Below are positions 26,624-35,900 of a stretch of 64,000 nucleotides of DNA, one piece after another. A program made the position numbers and the translations under genes. The notes beneath the pieces were generated by a model. The model saw only the letters and a program-made list of their open reading frames with translations. It had not been told where the DNA came from and made no database searches. This DNA is from Ancylobacter pratisalsi (GTDB taxonomy: Bacteria; Pseudomonadota; Alphaproteobacteria; Rhizobiales; Xanthobacteraceae). The first letter of the stretch is position 1. Every line of letters begins with the position of its first letter. The DNA lies in assembly GCF_010669125.1 (NCBI RefSeq), contig NZ_CP048631.1, positions 1 through 64,000 on the forward strand, read 5' to 3'.

Positions 26624-26901
26624 GGGGGGCGCGTTGAATGAAAAACGAGATCGAGTGACGTCGTATCCCATGGCGTGTTCGCATCATGATTGCAGAGGAG
26701 CCCTGCCGCACCGCTCGGCCTCTGATCGTTTCCGGTCATCAAACTAGCGAAATATCAATGACATAGGTGTTCGTAGTTTCACCCCGGTCGGCGCGTCAGT
26801 TCCCTCGCTCCGGTGCTCTGCACCAGCTCCCGCAGTTTTGCGGCGCCCCTCGCCTACAGCACGCGGGCCAAGCGCGGCGCTCGGGAAATTTGGCCCGAAA
26901 A
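26624..26901 (+). other. Intergenic region between sulfonate-like cluster and mazEF
   Basis: No gene is supported. Short open frames on both strands lack motifs. No repeats or insertion-sequence ends were found. It marks the border between the catabolic block and the plasmid transfer and maintenance block. Confidence 0.5.
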
Positions 26902-26918
26902 TAGCGACATTGTTGCTA
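26902..26918. promoter_or_regulatory. Likely mazEF operator
   Basis: TAGCGAC-ATT-GTTGCTA is an inverted repeat with seven-base arms and one mismatched pair, directly before the AGGAGGG ribosome site of mazE. This is where a MazE or MazEF complex would bind to repress its own operon. Confidence 0.5.
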
Positions 26919-26931
26919 CAGGAGGGTCGCG

Positions 26932-27174
26932 ATGCGCGCTGTTGTGAAAAAATGGGGTAACAGTGCCTCGGTCAGAATTCCTGCCGCAATGCTGGCCGAG
27001 GCAGGGCTGAGCTTGGACCAGCCCGTTGATATCCGCTCTAACAATGGCGCCATCATCATCGAGCCGATCAAGAGCCTCGAATATGATCTCGATGAGCTGA
27101 TCGCTGCTATCACGCCCGAGAACATGCACGAGGAAGTCGATATCGGTGAGCCCGCTGGAAAAGAGGCACTTTAA
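26932..27174 (+). CDS. mazE: MazE-type antitoxin
   Basis: An 80-residue AbrB/MazE-type antitoxin. The N-terminal swapped-hairpin DNA-binding domain is clear: MRAVVKKWGNSASVRIPAAMLAEAGL and then PVDIRSNNGAIIIEPI. The acidic C-terminal tail (LDELIAAITPENMHEEVDIGEP) would cover the toxin. AGGAGGG lies about seven bases before the ATG. The toxin gene follows at once. Confidence 0.92.
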   Translation: MRAVVKKWGNSASVRIPAAMLAEAGLSLDQPVDIRSNNGAIIIEPIKSLEYDLDELIAAITPENMHEEVDIGEPAGKEAL

Positions 27175-27175
27175 G

Positions 27176-27508
27176 GTGGTGGCCTATGTTCCCGAAGCCG
27201 GCGATATCGTCTGGCTTCAATTCTCACCGCAAGCCGGACACGAGCAAGCGGGGCATCGCCTTGCCGTCGTGCTATCTCCCGCATCCTATAATCGCCTTGG
27301 GCTGATCTTGTGTTGCCACCTGACGACCAAGCGCAAGGGGTACCCATTTGAGGTGCCGATTGAGGACGAGCGACAAGTCGCCGTTCTGGCAGATCAGGTA
27401 AAATCCCTGGATTGGCGGATCCGAGCCGCCAGCTTCAAAGGTCGGATATCCGATTCAGAGCTGGCCCAGGTCCGTGCTAAAGCACGATCGTTGATCGGTC
27501 GACCCTGA
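27176..27508 (+). CDS. mazF: MazF/PemK-type mRNA interferase toxin
   Basis: A 110-residue PemK/MazF ribonuclease toxin that cleaves mRNA at short motifs. It has YVPEAGDIVWLQFSPQAGHEQAGHRLAVVLSP, with the PxxGhEQxG(H/R)R(P/L) signature, then CCHLTTKRKGYPFEVPI and VLADQVKSLDWR. The start is taken as the GTG at 27176, one base after the mazE stop, with AAGAGG about nine bases upstream. An in-frame GTG at 27146 inside mazE would add a ten-residue extension not seen in the family. Confidence 0.9.
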   Translation: MVAYVPEAGDIVWLQFSPQAGHEQAGHRLAVVLSPASYNRLGLILCCHLTTKRKGYPFEVPIEDERQVAVLADQVKSLDWRIRAASFKGRISDSELAQVRAKARSLIGRP

Positions 27509-27621
27509 CAGCTGCTGCCTCAGGAACGGGTTGTCCCGCCATGTCGGCATTCACCCGCCGCGTGACGGAACAAGGCAGGGTGAGGCTTCGCTTTTGCCGG
27601 TCATTTATACGGGCGCCGCGA

Positions 27622-29895
27622 TCAGCGGCGCGCCGCTTTCTTCCCAAACGCCTTGTCGAGAAACGCTCGTGCGTCGTTGGCGCCGATCCGATCGGGATAG
27701 CCGCGCGGCGGCTTTGCGCCCTCCCCCACCAGCTTTGCGATCCACTCGCGCTGCTTGGGCGATGCGAGATCCTTTCCGCCGGCAGACCGTGCCGCGTCGA
27801 TCCATTTCGACAGAGCCGCCGCATCGAGCCGCGCCGCTTCAGGCAAGTCCATCCCGGTCTCCTCCGACAGCTTTTGAGCGTAGGCGAGCTGCTTTTCCGA
27901 AGGTCCCGCGCTTGCCAGCCGGCGCGGACCGAGGAAGGTGCGGCAGATCTCGGCGTCATCAGCGGCGCCACGCGGCAGGCGCGTGCCTTCCCGTTTGGCC
28001 TTGTCCCTGGCGGCCGCCAGCATCGCGCCCGAGGGCGGACGCTTGAAGGTCGGCGACGTCGCCGGCGTCACCTCCGAGAGCCGCGCCACCAGGCCGCCGG
28101 CGCGATCGGCTATCTCTCCAATCACCGTATCCGCATCGGCCGAGCCGGCAAGAACGTCATCGAGGCGGGCCTCCATGCGCGCGGTCGCGCCCGGGTCGAC
28201 CAGTTCAGGAGCGCTTTCACAGAGCAGCTTGTAGAGCCAGAGCGCCAGATCGGTTGGGACCAGGTTCTTCTTGTCCAGGACCAGCATGCCCTGACGTTTC
28301 AACCCTTCCAGGATCGAATCCCGCGTCGCCGGGGTGCCGATGCCCTTGGCCTCCTTCAGGCGCTCGCGTTCGGCCTCGTCTTTCACAAAGCGCCAAGCGT
28401 TGTGCATCGCGTCGATCAGGTCGCCCTCGGTATAGCGCTTGGGCGCGGTCGTCTGACGCGGGCGAGCCCTCACGGAGTTGCAGGAGACGGTGTCGCCGTT
28501 GGCGAACGCCGGCAGCACGGCGTCATCGCCCTGTTCATCGTCCTCCCCATTCTCCTCGTCCTCAAGGACGGCCTTCCAGCCTGGGCGAGTGACGACGCGC
28601 CCTCGCGCCTGAAAGCGCACCACGTCGACCGAACCGGGCGCCGCCGGCACTTCGATGGCGAAAGACAGCGTGGTCTCGTCAAACTCATGGTCCGGCGAGA
28701 TCGCGGCAATGAAGGCCCGCGCGATCGCGTCGAACAGCGCCCGCTCGTCATGATCCAGCGCCGCCACGGCGGCCGACATGTTCGGCGCGTTGACGTTCGG
28801 GATAAGGGCATGATGGCTGGCGCCGGCGATGCCGGCGTCAGACCAAAGACCGGACTTGCCCTTGCGAATGACCGGCACGGCCGGCAGCTGCGGCGCCAGC
28901 TCGCCAATACCGCGGAGCGCATCGAGCAGATTGCCGGCGCTCGGCACCAGGTTCTCCGGCAGATATCGGGTTTCCGCCCGGGGATAGGTAATCAGCTTGT
29001 GCCGCTCATAGAGCGCCTGGGCGACATCGAGCACCTTCTTTGCGCTCCATCCCCACTTGCCGGCGTGCTTCTGCAGTGACGGCAGATCGAACGGGCGCGG
29101 CGGCACAGATTTCCGCGCCTCTCGTGAGACCTCGATCGGGCCTTGATAGCTCGCGGCCGCGAGCGCAATGCGGTCCGCCCTGTCCGGATCGAAGATCCGC
29201 GCGTCTCCGCGCGGGCGATACCACAGGGACCCCTCGCCGGCGGCGCCGGCGACGACGGCCTCGATCTCGTAGAAATCGCGCGGGGTGAAGCCGCGTATCT
29301 CCAACTCGCGCGCGCAGACCAGCCCCAGGGTCGGCGTGCGAACCCGGCCGATGCCAAGCGGCCCGCGCCAACCCTCCGGCCTCAGTTTCACAGTTGCCGC
29401 CCGCGTCATCGTCAGATTGAAAATCTGGTCCGATTGAGCCCGTGCCACGGCGGCCTCGAACAGCCTGCCCCAATGCGCGTTCGGCTTAAGCGCGGCGAAT
29501 GCCGCCCGCAGCGAGGTTTCGTCCTCGGCTGTGAACATGGCCCTCAGCACCTCGCCCCTGAAGCCAAGATGCCGAACCAGGGACTCGCCGATCGCCTGCC
29601 CCTCGCGGTCGCAGTCCGTGGCGATGATCACCCGGCCGGCGCCGGACAGCGCCTTGCGGATCTCATCGAGACGTTCGGCCTTGCCGTTGCCCTCGTCCGG
29701 ACGCCAGCCATAGCGGCCCTTTGCCGGGCGCAGCACGTCGAGGCCCCAGACCTTCCAGGCCGGGTTCACCTCCTCCGGGACTTCCAGACGCAGGAGGTGG
29801 CCTTGCGCGGCCAGGATGCGGCCATGCCGATCGCCAAGGGCGGCGCGCAGATTGCGGGCCTGAGAGGGCTTTTCACAGAGGATGATGGAATTCAT
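27622..29895 (-). CDS. topB: Plasmid-type DNA topoisomerase III
   Basis: A 757-residue type IA topoisomerase like those carried by conjugative plasmids (TraE/TopB). It has the TOPRIM motifs LCEKPSQARNL and ATDCDREGQAIGE (about 94-105), and the active-site tyrosine in LITYPRAETRYLP (Tyr304). The C-terminal region has SPKQREWIAKL-type repeats rather than zinc fingers. The start at 29895 overlaps the virB11 stop as ATGA. The frame extends further upstream only as a shadow. It is the last gene of the transfer operon, and may resolve transferred or replicating strands. Confidence 0.93.
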   Translation of the reverse strand: MNSIILCEKPSQARNLRAALGDRHGRILAAQGHLLRLEVPEEVNPAWKVWGLDVLRPAKGRYGWRPDEGNGKAERLDEIRKALSGAGRVIIATDCDREGQAIGESLVRHLGFRGEVLRAMFTAEDETSLRAAFAALKPNAHWGRLFEAAVARAQSDQIFNLTMTRAATVKLRPEGWRGPLGIGRVRTPTLGLVCARELEIRGFTPRDFYEIEAVVAGAAGEGSLWYRPRGDARIFDPDRADRIALAAASYQGPIEVSREARKSVPPRPFDLPSLQKHAGKWGWSAKKVLDVAQALYERHKLITYPRAETRYLPENLVPSAGNLLDALRGIGELAPQLPAVPVIRKGKSGLWSDAGIAGASHHALIPNVNAPNMSAAVAALDHDERALFDAIARAFIAAISPDHEFDETTLSFAIEVPAAPGSVDVVRFQARGRVVTRPGWKAVLEDEENGEDDEQGDDAVLPAFANGDTVSCNSVRARPRQTTAPKRYTEGDLIDAMHNAWRFVKDEAERERLKEAKGIGTPATRDSILEGLKRQGMLVLDKKNLVPTDLALWLYKLLCESAPELVDPGATARMEARLDDVLAGSADADTVIGEIADRAGGLVARLSEVTPATSPTFKRPPSGAMLAAARDKAKREGTRLPRGAADDAEICRTFLGPRRLASAGPSEKQLAYAQKLSEETGMDLPEAARLDAAALSKWIDAARSAGGKDLASPKQREWIAKLVGEGAKPPRGYPDRIGANDARAFLDKAFGKKAARR

Positions 29896-30956
29896 GCCGC
29901 AAGCCCCGGCTTCCGCGTCGCGACCGTCGACGGTGCATCCTCGCCAATGGTGCTCGCGCCCCACATCCGCGCCGGCGCGAAGTCGATTTCGGTGACGCGG
30001 AAGCGGCCGGCCACCTTGTGGCACTGCACGACGATGTCGACCATGGTGTTCAACAGCGCCCGCACGTCGTCACGCGCGAGATCCCGGCCGGCCTCGCTCT
30101 GCTTCACCAGCAGCGTCAGCCGTTCGATCGCCAGCAGCGCGCTATCGGCATGCACCGTCGTAATCGAGCCCGGGTGCCCCGAGTTGACGTTGACGATGTA
30201 ATCGAAGGCCGTGCCGTCGCGCAGCTCCTGCAGCAGGATACGATCAGGCCGCATCCGCATGCACGATTCCAGAAGCTCGGTCGGCCCGATCTTCGCCACG
30301 CCCTGCCCGCCTTTCGAGTAGAAGAGGCGCACCGCGTTCGTCTGGGGTATCTCCAGCTCCGGCGTGTCCTCGACCGTAATGACCCGCTCATCAAGCGGGA
30401 TATGGGCAATCAGCGCCTTCGACAGGGTCGTCTTGCCGCTGCCCGTCGCCCCCGAAATCACGATGTTCTTGCGCGCGCGAACCGCCTGCCGAAGGAATTC
30501 CGACCAGTTTCCCCTGCGATGCAAATCGATCAGCGTCTCATCGGCCGGATTGCACTGCACAATCGTCCTCACGTCGTTGAAGAGCCCGAACGTGTCGAGC
30601 TGGTCGAGCGTGAAGGTCTTGGACGATGGCTTGCGCAGCGTGATCGACACCGTTCCGGCGCCGACGGCCGGCGGAAACACGATCTGGATACGCTCGCCCG
30701 CCGGCAGCGTTGCCGAGAGCAGCGGACGCGCATCCGATATCGTCTGGTGCGACCAGGTCGCGACCGCCTTGCCCAGGCTGGCCAGGGCCTCGAATGTCAG
30801 CTCAGGGAAGGGATACGCTATCCAACCGTCGCGGCGCTCGACCAGCACCTCCTGCGGCCGGTTCACGACGATCTCGAACACCGAGTCGTCGGTGAGAAAC
30901 GGGTCGAACGGGCGCAGGAGCGCCCGCACGACCAACGGGTCCTGCTTGGCAGTCAT
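29892..30956 (-). CDS. virB11: T4SS ATPase VirB11/TrbB
   Basis: A 354-residue hexameric traffic ATPase that powers pilus assembly and substrate passage at the inner membrane. The N-terminal domain covers about 1-150. Walker A GATGSGKT is at 169-176. The Asp box VITVEDTPEL and the His box (GHPGSITTVHAD) follow. It lies between virB10 and topB and overlaps topB by four bases. Confidence 0.95.
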   Translation of the reverse strand: MTAKQDPLVVRALLRPFDPFLTDDSVFEIVVNRPQEVLVERRDGWIAYPFPELTFEALASLGKAVATWSHQTISDARPLLSATLPAGERIQIVFPPAVGAGTVSITLRKPSSKTFTLDQLDTFGLFNDVRTIVQCNPADETLIDLHRRGNWSEFLRQAVRARKNIVISGATGSGKTTLSKALIAHIPLDERVITVEDTPELEIPQTNAVRLFYSKGGQGVAKIGPTELLESCMRMRPDRILLQELRDGTAFDYIVNVNSGHPGSITTVHADSALLAIERLTLLVKQSEAGRDLARDDVRALLNTMVDIVVQCHKVAGRFRVTEIDFAPARMWGASTIGEDAPSTVATRKPGLAA

Positions 30957-30985
30957 CGCTATGTCCCCGAGTTGCGGCCGGCGGC

Positions 30986-32143
30986 CTATTTCGTGATCAA
31001 GGGATCGGCTACGCCGAAGTCACCGAGAACGCCGCGATCGTAGACCTTGCGCAGCGGTTCTGTGACTTTCAGCGCGTAGACGTTGGAGAAATCGAGGTCG
31101 CGCGCGACGAAGATCGACACCACCTCGCCCTGATGCTTGATCAGGGTCGGCGGGATATTGATCGACTGCTCGACAGCGATTGCGGCGGCGTCTTCGCCCG
31201 AACTCGTGGTCTGAGTGGCCGACACTTCGCTGCCCTTGGAGATTTCATCCCCGATCCAGCTCGAAATGTCGCTCATCATCGACATCAGAATGGCGCCACC
31301 AAAACGCTCCCAGAAATGGGTATCGACATAGCCGTCGAACCCCGCCCGGCCGAGGCCATCCGTCGCCGGCGACGCCAGCGAGACAATGACCCCATCCGGC
31401 GTCTTTGCCCGCGTCCAGAGCACGAACAGCCGGCTCTGACCACGACGCAGCCCACCCCGGTATTCGCCCACGACCTGCGTTCCCTTCGGCATCAGCACGA
31501 CGCGGCCATTGTCCGAAAGCACGTCGCGCGGAATGACGCAGCTGGTAAAACCGGGCTGGTCCGACGAGAGGGCGGTTTCCAGCACACACGGAATCGAGGC
31601 GCCCATAGCCACGATGAAGTTCCGATTTCCCAGAGTGCCCGCCTTCGATCCTTGCAGGATCGTCGGCTTCAACAGCCCCTGAAAGCGCGCTTCGTCTTCG
31701 GATCGCTGCTGCTGCGCGGGCACATAGGCGTCGTCGCCTGCGGCGCGCGGCGCACCCTGGCCGCCGCGCGCGGTTCCCGCGCTGAAGGCAATGACCGGCG
31801 CGCGGGTTGCGGAGCCGAGAAGCGGGTCAGGCTCTTCCTGCGGCAGCGGCGCCACAACAGCGGCGGCGCGCTCCCGGACGGGGGCGGGCACTGGCTCGAC
31901 CTTCGGCAGCTGCACCGGCGCCGGCTCATAGGGAACATTGGAGCGGATGACGTTGTCCGGCTTGGCCGGTTCACCCGCCTTCTCATTCCCGAGCGCGGAA
32001 TAGACCAGGGCCGCAGCACCAATTGCGATGAACGCGGCCCCGCCCAGGAGCTTCCTGGCGTCGATCCCAAAGCGGCTTGGCGGAGCACGAAGTGCGCCGC
32101 GTTCACCGGCGAGGCCATCCTTCTCATGATCGGCATCGGACAT
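30986..32143 (-). CDS. virB10: T4SS core-complex protein VirB10/TrbI
   Basis: A 385-residue protein spanning both membranes. The single transmembrane segment is LLGGAAFIAIGAAALVYSAL (about 33-52), followed by a proline-rich linker (PVQLPKVEPVPAPVRERAA) and the TrbI beta-barrel domain. Family hallmarks are GTLGNRNFIVAMGASIPCVLETAL, SCVIPRDVLSDNGRVVLMPKGTQVVGEYRGG and DGYVDTHFWERFGGAILMSMM. It follows virB9 by ten bases. Confidence 0.95.
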   Translation of the reverse strand: MSDADHEKDGLAGERGALRAPPSRFGIDARKLLGGAAFIAIGAAALVYSALGNEKAGEPAKPDNVIRSNVPYEPAPVQLPKVEPVPAPVRERAAAVVAPLPQEEPDPLLGSATRAPVIAFSAGTARGGQGAPRAAGDDAYVPAQQQRSEDEARFQGLLKPTILQGSKAGTLGNRNFIVAMGASIPCVLETALSSDQPGFTSCVIPRDVLSDNGRVVLMPKGTQVVGEYRGGLRRGQSRLFVLWTRAKTPDGVIVSLASPATDGLGRAGFDGYVDTHFWERFGGAILMSMMSDISSWIGDEISKGSEVSATQTTSSGEDAAAIAVEQSINIPPTLIKHQGEVVSIFVARDLDFSNVYALKVTEPLRKVYDRGVLGDFGVADPLITK

Positions 32144-32153
32144 CGGTTTTTCC

Positions 32154-33026
32154 TCACTGTGCCGGGGTCGAGGTGGCGGACGGCTTCACGACGCGCTGCA
32201 CCGATGGCGAGGTGGTGCCCGTGCCGGGATTGATCCCGGCCGGAACGAACCCCTCGTTGAAGATGCAAGTGACTTCCCGGCCGCGCCGCAGCACGAATTT
32301 CGCGGCAATGGCATGGACCATGACGAGATCGCCATCGGTCGAGCTGGGCACCAGGTTCTCAGACCCATCGGCGTTCACGATGTAGATCGCCGGAACCTGC
32401 GTGTTCCCGGAAAACGCGAACGTCGTCACCTTGCCATTGTCGTAGACCGACGCCGGCTCGATGACCTGCGACCCCTGCGCCGAGTAGCGCCAGTTGCGCG
32501 GCCCGAACGCACCGTGAAATTCCAGCACCTTGTCGGCTTGGTTCGCCTTCTCGGCTTCCGCCCTGGCGGCGGCGATCCGGCGCCGCTCCTCGGCTTCGTC
32601 GCCGGGGTAACGGAATTTCACAAGGAAATAGGTGTCGGCGCCGGGACCAACCGCCCCTTCCCGAACCGTCAGCTCAAACTGATAGCTGCGCTTCGAGCCG
32701 TCCCGACGTGCCGTGACGACCTGAAGATTGGTCACGGCCTGCTTCTCGCGCGGCTTGAGGAACAGAATGCTCCCCGCCGGCGCTACCTCCCAGGCAATGC
32801 TGTTGCCCGTGGCGACGTGCACGATTTCCTCGTCGGGCGCGAATTCGACCTGCACCGATGAACGCAGGGTACCGATGATCCGCACCACGTTGTACGGCTC
32901 GAACTGGACGAAGCGGATGCGGCTATCGCGGGGCGCCGCGACCGGCGTTTCCAGCGCGAGCGCTGTGCCGATCGGCGCGGAAGCCGCCATGAGGATCACC
33001 GCTGATAGCATGGTGAAGCGGTTCAT
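32154..33026 (-). CDS. virB9: T4SS core-complex protein VirB9/TrbG
   Basis: A 290-residue periplasmic protein with a Sec signal (MNRFTMLSAVILMAASAPIGTALA). The N-terminal domain has RIRFVQFEPYNVVRIIGTLRSSVQVEFAPDEEIVHVATG, and the C-terminal beta-sandwich has GPRNWRYSAQGSQVIEPASVYDNGKVTTFAFSGNTQVPAIY. It forms the outer ring of the core complex with VirB7 and VirB10. The start codon overlaps the virB8 stop. Confidence 0.94.
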   Translation of the reverse strand: MNRFTMLSAVILMAASAPIGTALALETPVAAPRDSRIRFVQFEPYNVVRIIGTLRSSVQVEFAPDEEIVHVATGNSIAWEVAPAGSILFLKPREKQAVTNLQVVTARRDGSKRSYQFELTVREGAVGPGADTYFLVKFRYPGDEAEERRRIAAARAEAEKANQADKVLEFHGAFGPRNWRYSAQGSQVIEPASVYDNGKVTTFAFSGNTQVPAIYIVNADGSENLVPSSTDGDLVMVHAIAAKFVLRRGREVTCIFNEGFVPAGINPGTGTTSPSVQRVVKPSATSTPAQ

Positions 33027-33697
33027 CAGTTTACCTCCGGGTCCGCTCGGAAATCGCTCACCAGGAAGCCCAGCGGGTTCACAAGCCGGTCCTGCTCGGA
33101 CATCGGCGCGTTGACGAACGAATAGGTCAGCGTGGCGATCCAGTGCGTCTGGTTCACCTCATCGCCCCGCGTCATAGTGCGCAGGTAGCGGACCTGCATG
33201 ACGTTCGAGCCGATCAGGGCAATGGTCTTGATCTTGATCCGGACCGTTGCTCGCTCCCCGTAGATGTTCTGGGGGCTCTCGGGATTGCGGCCGTTGAAAA
33301 AGGCCGCGAACTGCGCCTGTTGCGCGGGCGCCGACATCAGCATCACCGCCCGGAAGCTCTCTTCTGCTTCGCTCGCCGCGAAGCCCTCACGGGCGCGCAC
33401 ATAACGAGCCGCGAACCATTTGCGCACGGCCTCGTCATATTCGAGCGGACCCGATTTAAGGCCCGACACCACATCGACAATGCCGGTCGAATTATCGACC
33501 CGCACCACGAAGGGCTCCACCGTCTTGAGCGGCGTGAGGCCGGCGACGGCCGCCACAGCCACCAGCGCGACGCCACCCGACAAACCGGCGATCGTCCAGG
33601 CGACTTTGCGCGAGCGGTTCGCCGCGATCACCCGATCCTGATCGAAACGGCGCGCCCTGTCGAAATACTCGTCGAGGCTTTTGGTAGGCACCATCAT
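33026..33697 (-). CDS. virB8: T4SS inner-membrane protein VirB8/TrbF
   Basis: A 223-residue bitopic protein with one N-terminal transmembrane helix (VAWTIAGLSGGVALVAVAAVAGL, about 28-50). Its periplasmic NTF2-like domain has PFVVRVDNSTGIVDVV, EAVRKWFAARYVRAREGF and NQTHWIATLTYSF. It links the inner-membrane complex to the core. It is spaced nine bases after the small lipoprotein gene. Confidence 0.94.
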   Translation of the reverse strand: MMVPTKSLDEYFDRARRFDQDRVIAANRSRKVAWTIAGLSGGVALVAVAAVAGLTPLKTVEPFVVRVDNSTGIVDVVSGLKSGPLEYDEAVRKWFAARYVRAREGFAASEAEESFRAVMLMSAPAQQAQFAAFFNGRNPESPQNIYGERATVRIKIKTIALIGSNVMQVRYLRTMTRGDEVNQTHWIATLTYSFVNAPMSEQDRLVNPLGFLVSDFRADPEVN

Positions 33698-33706
33698 CCC
33701 CTCCCC

Positions 33707-33916
33707 TCAACTCGCGGCCGGCTTCACGCCGGCCGCCACTTCCAGCCCGGCCGGAACCGGCTGCGAGGTCATGGAGGTGGCGTTCCAATCCCAGACGGAC
33801 CGATTGAGCGGCCGCCGGGCAGAGCCGTCACAGGACGGCAGCGGGTACTGAATCGACGCGCAGCCCGAGACCGTCAGGCCCAGCGCGAGGATGAATAAGA
33901 CGGGGGGCTTTCTCAT
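33707..33916 (-). CDS. virB7: VirB7-like T4SS lipoprotein
   Basis: A 69-residue lipoprotein with a signal peptide and lipobox LTVSGC (Cys19), followed by a short proline- and serine-containing tail. Its position before virB8 fits VirB7, which stabilises VirB9 at the outer membrane. Sequence similarity is weak, as usual for VirB7. The start at 33916 is chosen because it places a normal lipoprotein signal at the N-terminus; an in-frame ATG nine codons earlier adds charged residues. Confidence 0.72.
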   Translation of the reverse strand: MRKPPVLFILALGLTVSGCASIQYPLPSCDGSARRPLNRSVWDWNATSMTSQPVPAGLEVAAGVKPAAS

Positions 33917-34006
33917 CGGTTCAGGTCCAATTCTCAGACGCAAAGCGTAAGGGTGGCGTCCGGCCTCGCGGCCGGCTCAAAATTCGTGTGATTTGTCCGG
34001 GCGTTA

Positions 34007-34918
34007 CTATGTGCCCTTCGAGCCGCCGCGCATCTTGCCGGCCAGATACCGCGCGCTTTGCGCTACGGCGCTTCCCCGCGCATCGTTCTTCGCCAGCGTG
34101 CCATAGGCCAGGGACATCCCGCCGCCGGCGAGAGAGGCCGCAAGCTGCGGCAGCTGGTACAGAATGTAGCCGGCCGCCACGAAGGTGGCGCCGAGCGACA
34201 GCGGGATCATCAACACGTCGGTGAAGCTCCCGGCCGAGCTGACCTGCGAATCCAGGATATCGACGAGCAGCGAACCGAGCGCCAGCACCAGCACCTGCAG
34301 CACGACGTAGTTGATGACCTGAGCGAACCACGCCTCCGTCATCCGGCGGGTCGAATCGAAAAGTGCGCAGGCGATGAAGATCGGACCGAGAGCCAGAACC
34401 AGCGTCAGCGCGATCTTGGCGTACAGCGTCACCACGAACGACACCGCGAGTGTGATCAGTGCGATGATGATCAAAGCGAGGGCCGCCATGCCATAGGTGA
34501 CGATCGTATAATCCCAGCCCGCCGCCGCCATGATCTTCGTGGCGGTCAGCTGAATCTGGGTCATCAGGCCGTCGAGGCTCGATCCACTAATGGCGCTGCC
34601 GGTCGCTAGAGCGGACGAGATTTCATTCGGCAGGCTCTCAAAGAAAATGTCGGTGACGAACTGCTGGTACGTCCCACTCTCCTTGATGAGGGCGATGATG
34701 ATGCCCAGCTTGATCACCCGAAGGGAAATCTCCCGGATCGGCGTGTCGATTTTTCCCAGCATCATCAGGACGCCGGTGATGATCACATAGAGTGTAACCG
34801 CCAGAGACAGGGGGCCGACTATCGCGGACGCGATATTCGACGAGCCCGAGGAGATGAAGCTCTCCAGGGGCGCCGTGAAACTGTCCTCGATGCTCTCGAA
34901 TGTCGTGTAACCAGCCAT
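34007..34918 (-). CDS. virB6: T4SS polytopic protein VirB6/TrbL
   Basis: A 303-residue inner-membrane channel component with about six hydrophobic segments, including AIVGPLSLAVTLYVIITGVLMM, MAALALIIIALITLAVSFVVTLY, IALTLVLALGPIFIACALF (with the conserved LALGPIF motif) and VINYVVLQVLVLALGSLLV. It lies between virB7 and eexN. A stretch of 90 bases after it carries no further gene. Confidence 0.92.
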   Translation of the reverse strand: MAGYTTFESIEDSFTAPLESFISSGSSNIASAIVGPLSLAVTLYVIITGVLMMLGKIDTPIREISLRVIKLGIIIALIKESGTYQQFVTDIFFESLPNEISSALATGSAISGSSLDGLMTQIQLTATKIMAAAGWDYTIVTYGMAALALIIIALITLAVSFVVTLYAKIALTLVLALGPIFIACALFDSTRRMTEAWFAQVINYVVLQVLVLALGSLLVDILDSQVSSAGSFTDVLMIPLSLGATFVAAGYILYQLPQLAASLAGGGMSLAYGTLAKNDARGSAVAQSARYLAGKMRGGSKGT

Positions 34919-34963
34919 GCCGGCGCCCCGTTCCCGTTTCAGCCGTGCTCCCGCACCGCAGCC

Positions 34964-35197
34964 CTACTGAAGAGATTTCGACATATTGTTCAGCCGGCTC
35001 TTCCATCGCGCCTGTGCAACATTCTTGCAGTTGGGCGTCTCGGAAAGCCGGCCCGGGTCATTGCCGCACTCTTTGTAGATACGTTCTAGTGTGGCCGGGT
35101 CGTTCACAAGCTCATCGACCGTATAGACCTTTTCCTCGTTGCCGTTACAGGCGGCCAGGCCGAGGCAGGCGACGGTAGCTATCAGCAACTTCTTCAT
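34964..35197 (-). CDS. eexN: EexN-family entry-exclusion lipoprotein
   Basis: A 77-residue lipoprotein, MKKLLIATVACLGLAAC, with acylated Cys17. The rest has the EexN pattern: TVDELVNDPATLERIYKEC then NDPGRLSETPNCKNV. EexN proteins sit in the membrane and reduce redundant conjugation into cells already carrying the plasmid. It overlaps the virB5 stop as ATGA, as in IncN-type and related transfer regions where it lies between virB5 and virB6. Confidence 0.88.
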   Translation of the reverse strand: MKKLLIATVACLGLAACNGNEEKVYTVDELVNDPATLERIYKECGNDPGRLSETPNCKNVAQARWKSRLNNMSKSLQ

Positions 35198-35886
35198 TTC
35201 AACGACTTCTCCATACTGTCCAGCTTCTGCCGCCAGTTCTCACGCGCACGCTGTTCGTCTACCTTGATTTGAGCGTCCTGCACCATCTTCAGCGCCTGCA
35301 TGCGCAGCGTATCGGTCTGGAGAAGAGCGCTTTCGCTCTGGATGCGGGCCGAGAGAGCCGCGACTTCCTTGGCGTCAGACGATTTGGAGATCTGTTTGCG
35401 CAGCTCTTCCAGGCCATCGACGCGCTTCGTCGCGGCCTCGTACATCTGTTCGCCAAGCGACAGCTGGCCGGCATTCTGCTTCTGGACCTTGGCCAGCTCC
35501 TGCGCATAGAAGTCATTGGCATTGGTCTGGTAGCTCGAATTGCTATCCAGATGGCGCTGGGCCGAAGACCCGAAAGCGCCCGAGCCATTGCCCTGCAGAA
35601 GCCCTTCCACATCCGAGAAATTCCCAGGAAGGGCGTTGCGGATCTCCGGATCGTTCAACAGACTCGCGACATTGCTCATATTCGTGACGCCGTTCATCGA
35701 ATCGAACAGCGCCTGGCCCTGCGCCAGTTGCTCCTTGAGCGTGTCGAGCTGGCTTTTCAGCTGGGCGATCTGTTCGACCTGCTTGGCGATCGCGGTCGTG
35801 TCGAGGACCGGAATGCCCTGCGCGCTAACCGCAAGGGAGCCCGACAGGAAGGTGGAGATGATAAAGGCAAGGCGCAGCCGAGACAT
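35194..35886 (-). CDS. virB5: T4SS minor pilin VirB5/TrbJ-like
   Basis: A 230-residue secreted protein with a Sec signal (MSRLRLAFIISTFLSGSLAVSAQG). The rest is long helical, glutamine- and lysine-rich coiled coil: AKQVEQIAQLKSQLDTLKEQLAQGQALFDSMNG, and a C-terminal ENWRQKLDSMEKSLK. VirB5 tips the conjugative pilus and contributes to recipient contact. It is 14 bases after virB4. Confidence 0.9.
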   Translation of the reverse strand: MSRLRLAFIISTFLSGSLAVSAQGIPVLDTTAIAKQVEQIAQLKSQLDTLKEQLAQGQALFDSMNGVTNMSNVASLLNDPEIRNALPGNFSDVEGLLQGNGSGAFGSSAQRHLDSNSSYQTNANDFYAQELAKVQKQNAGQLSLGEQMYEAATKRVDGLEELRKQISKSSDAKEVAALSARIQSESALLQTDTLRMQALKMVQDAQIKVDEQRARENWRQKLDSMEKSLK

Positions 35887-35900
35887 GCCAGGACTCCAGA

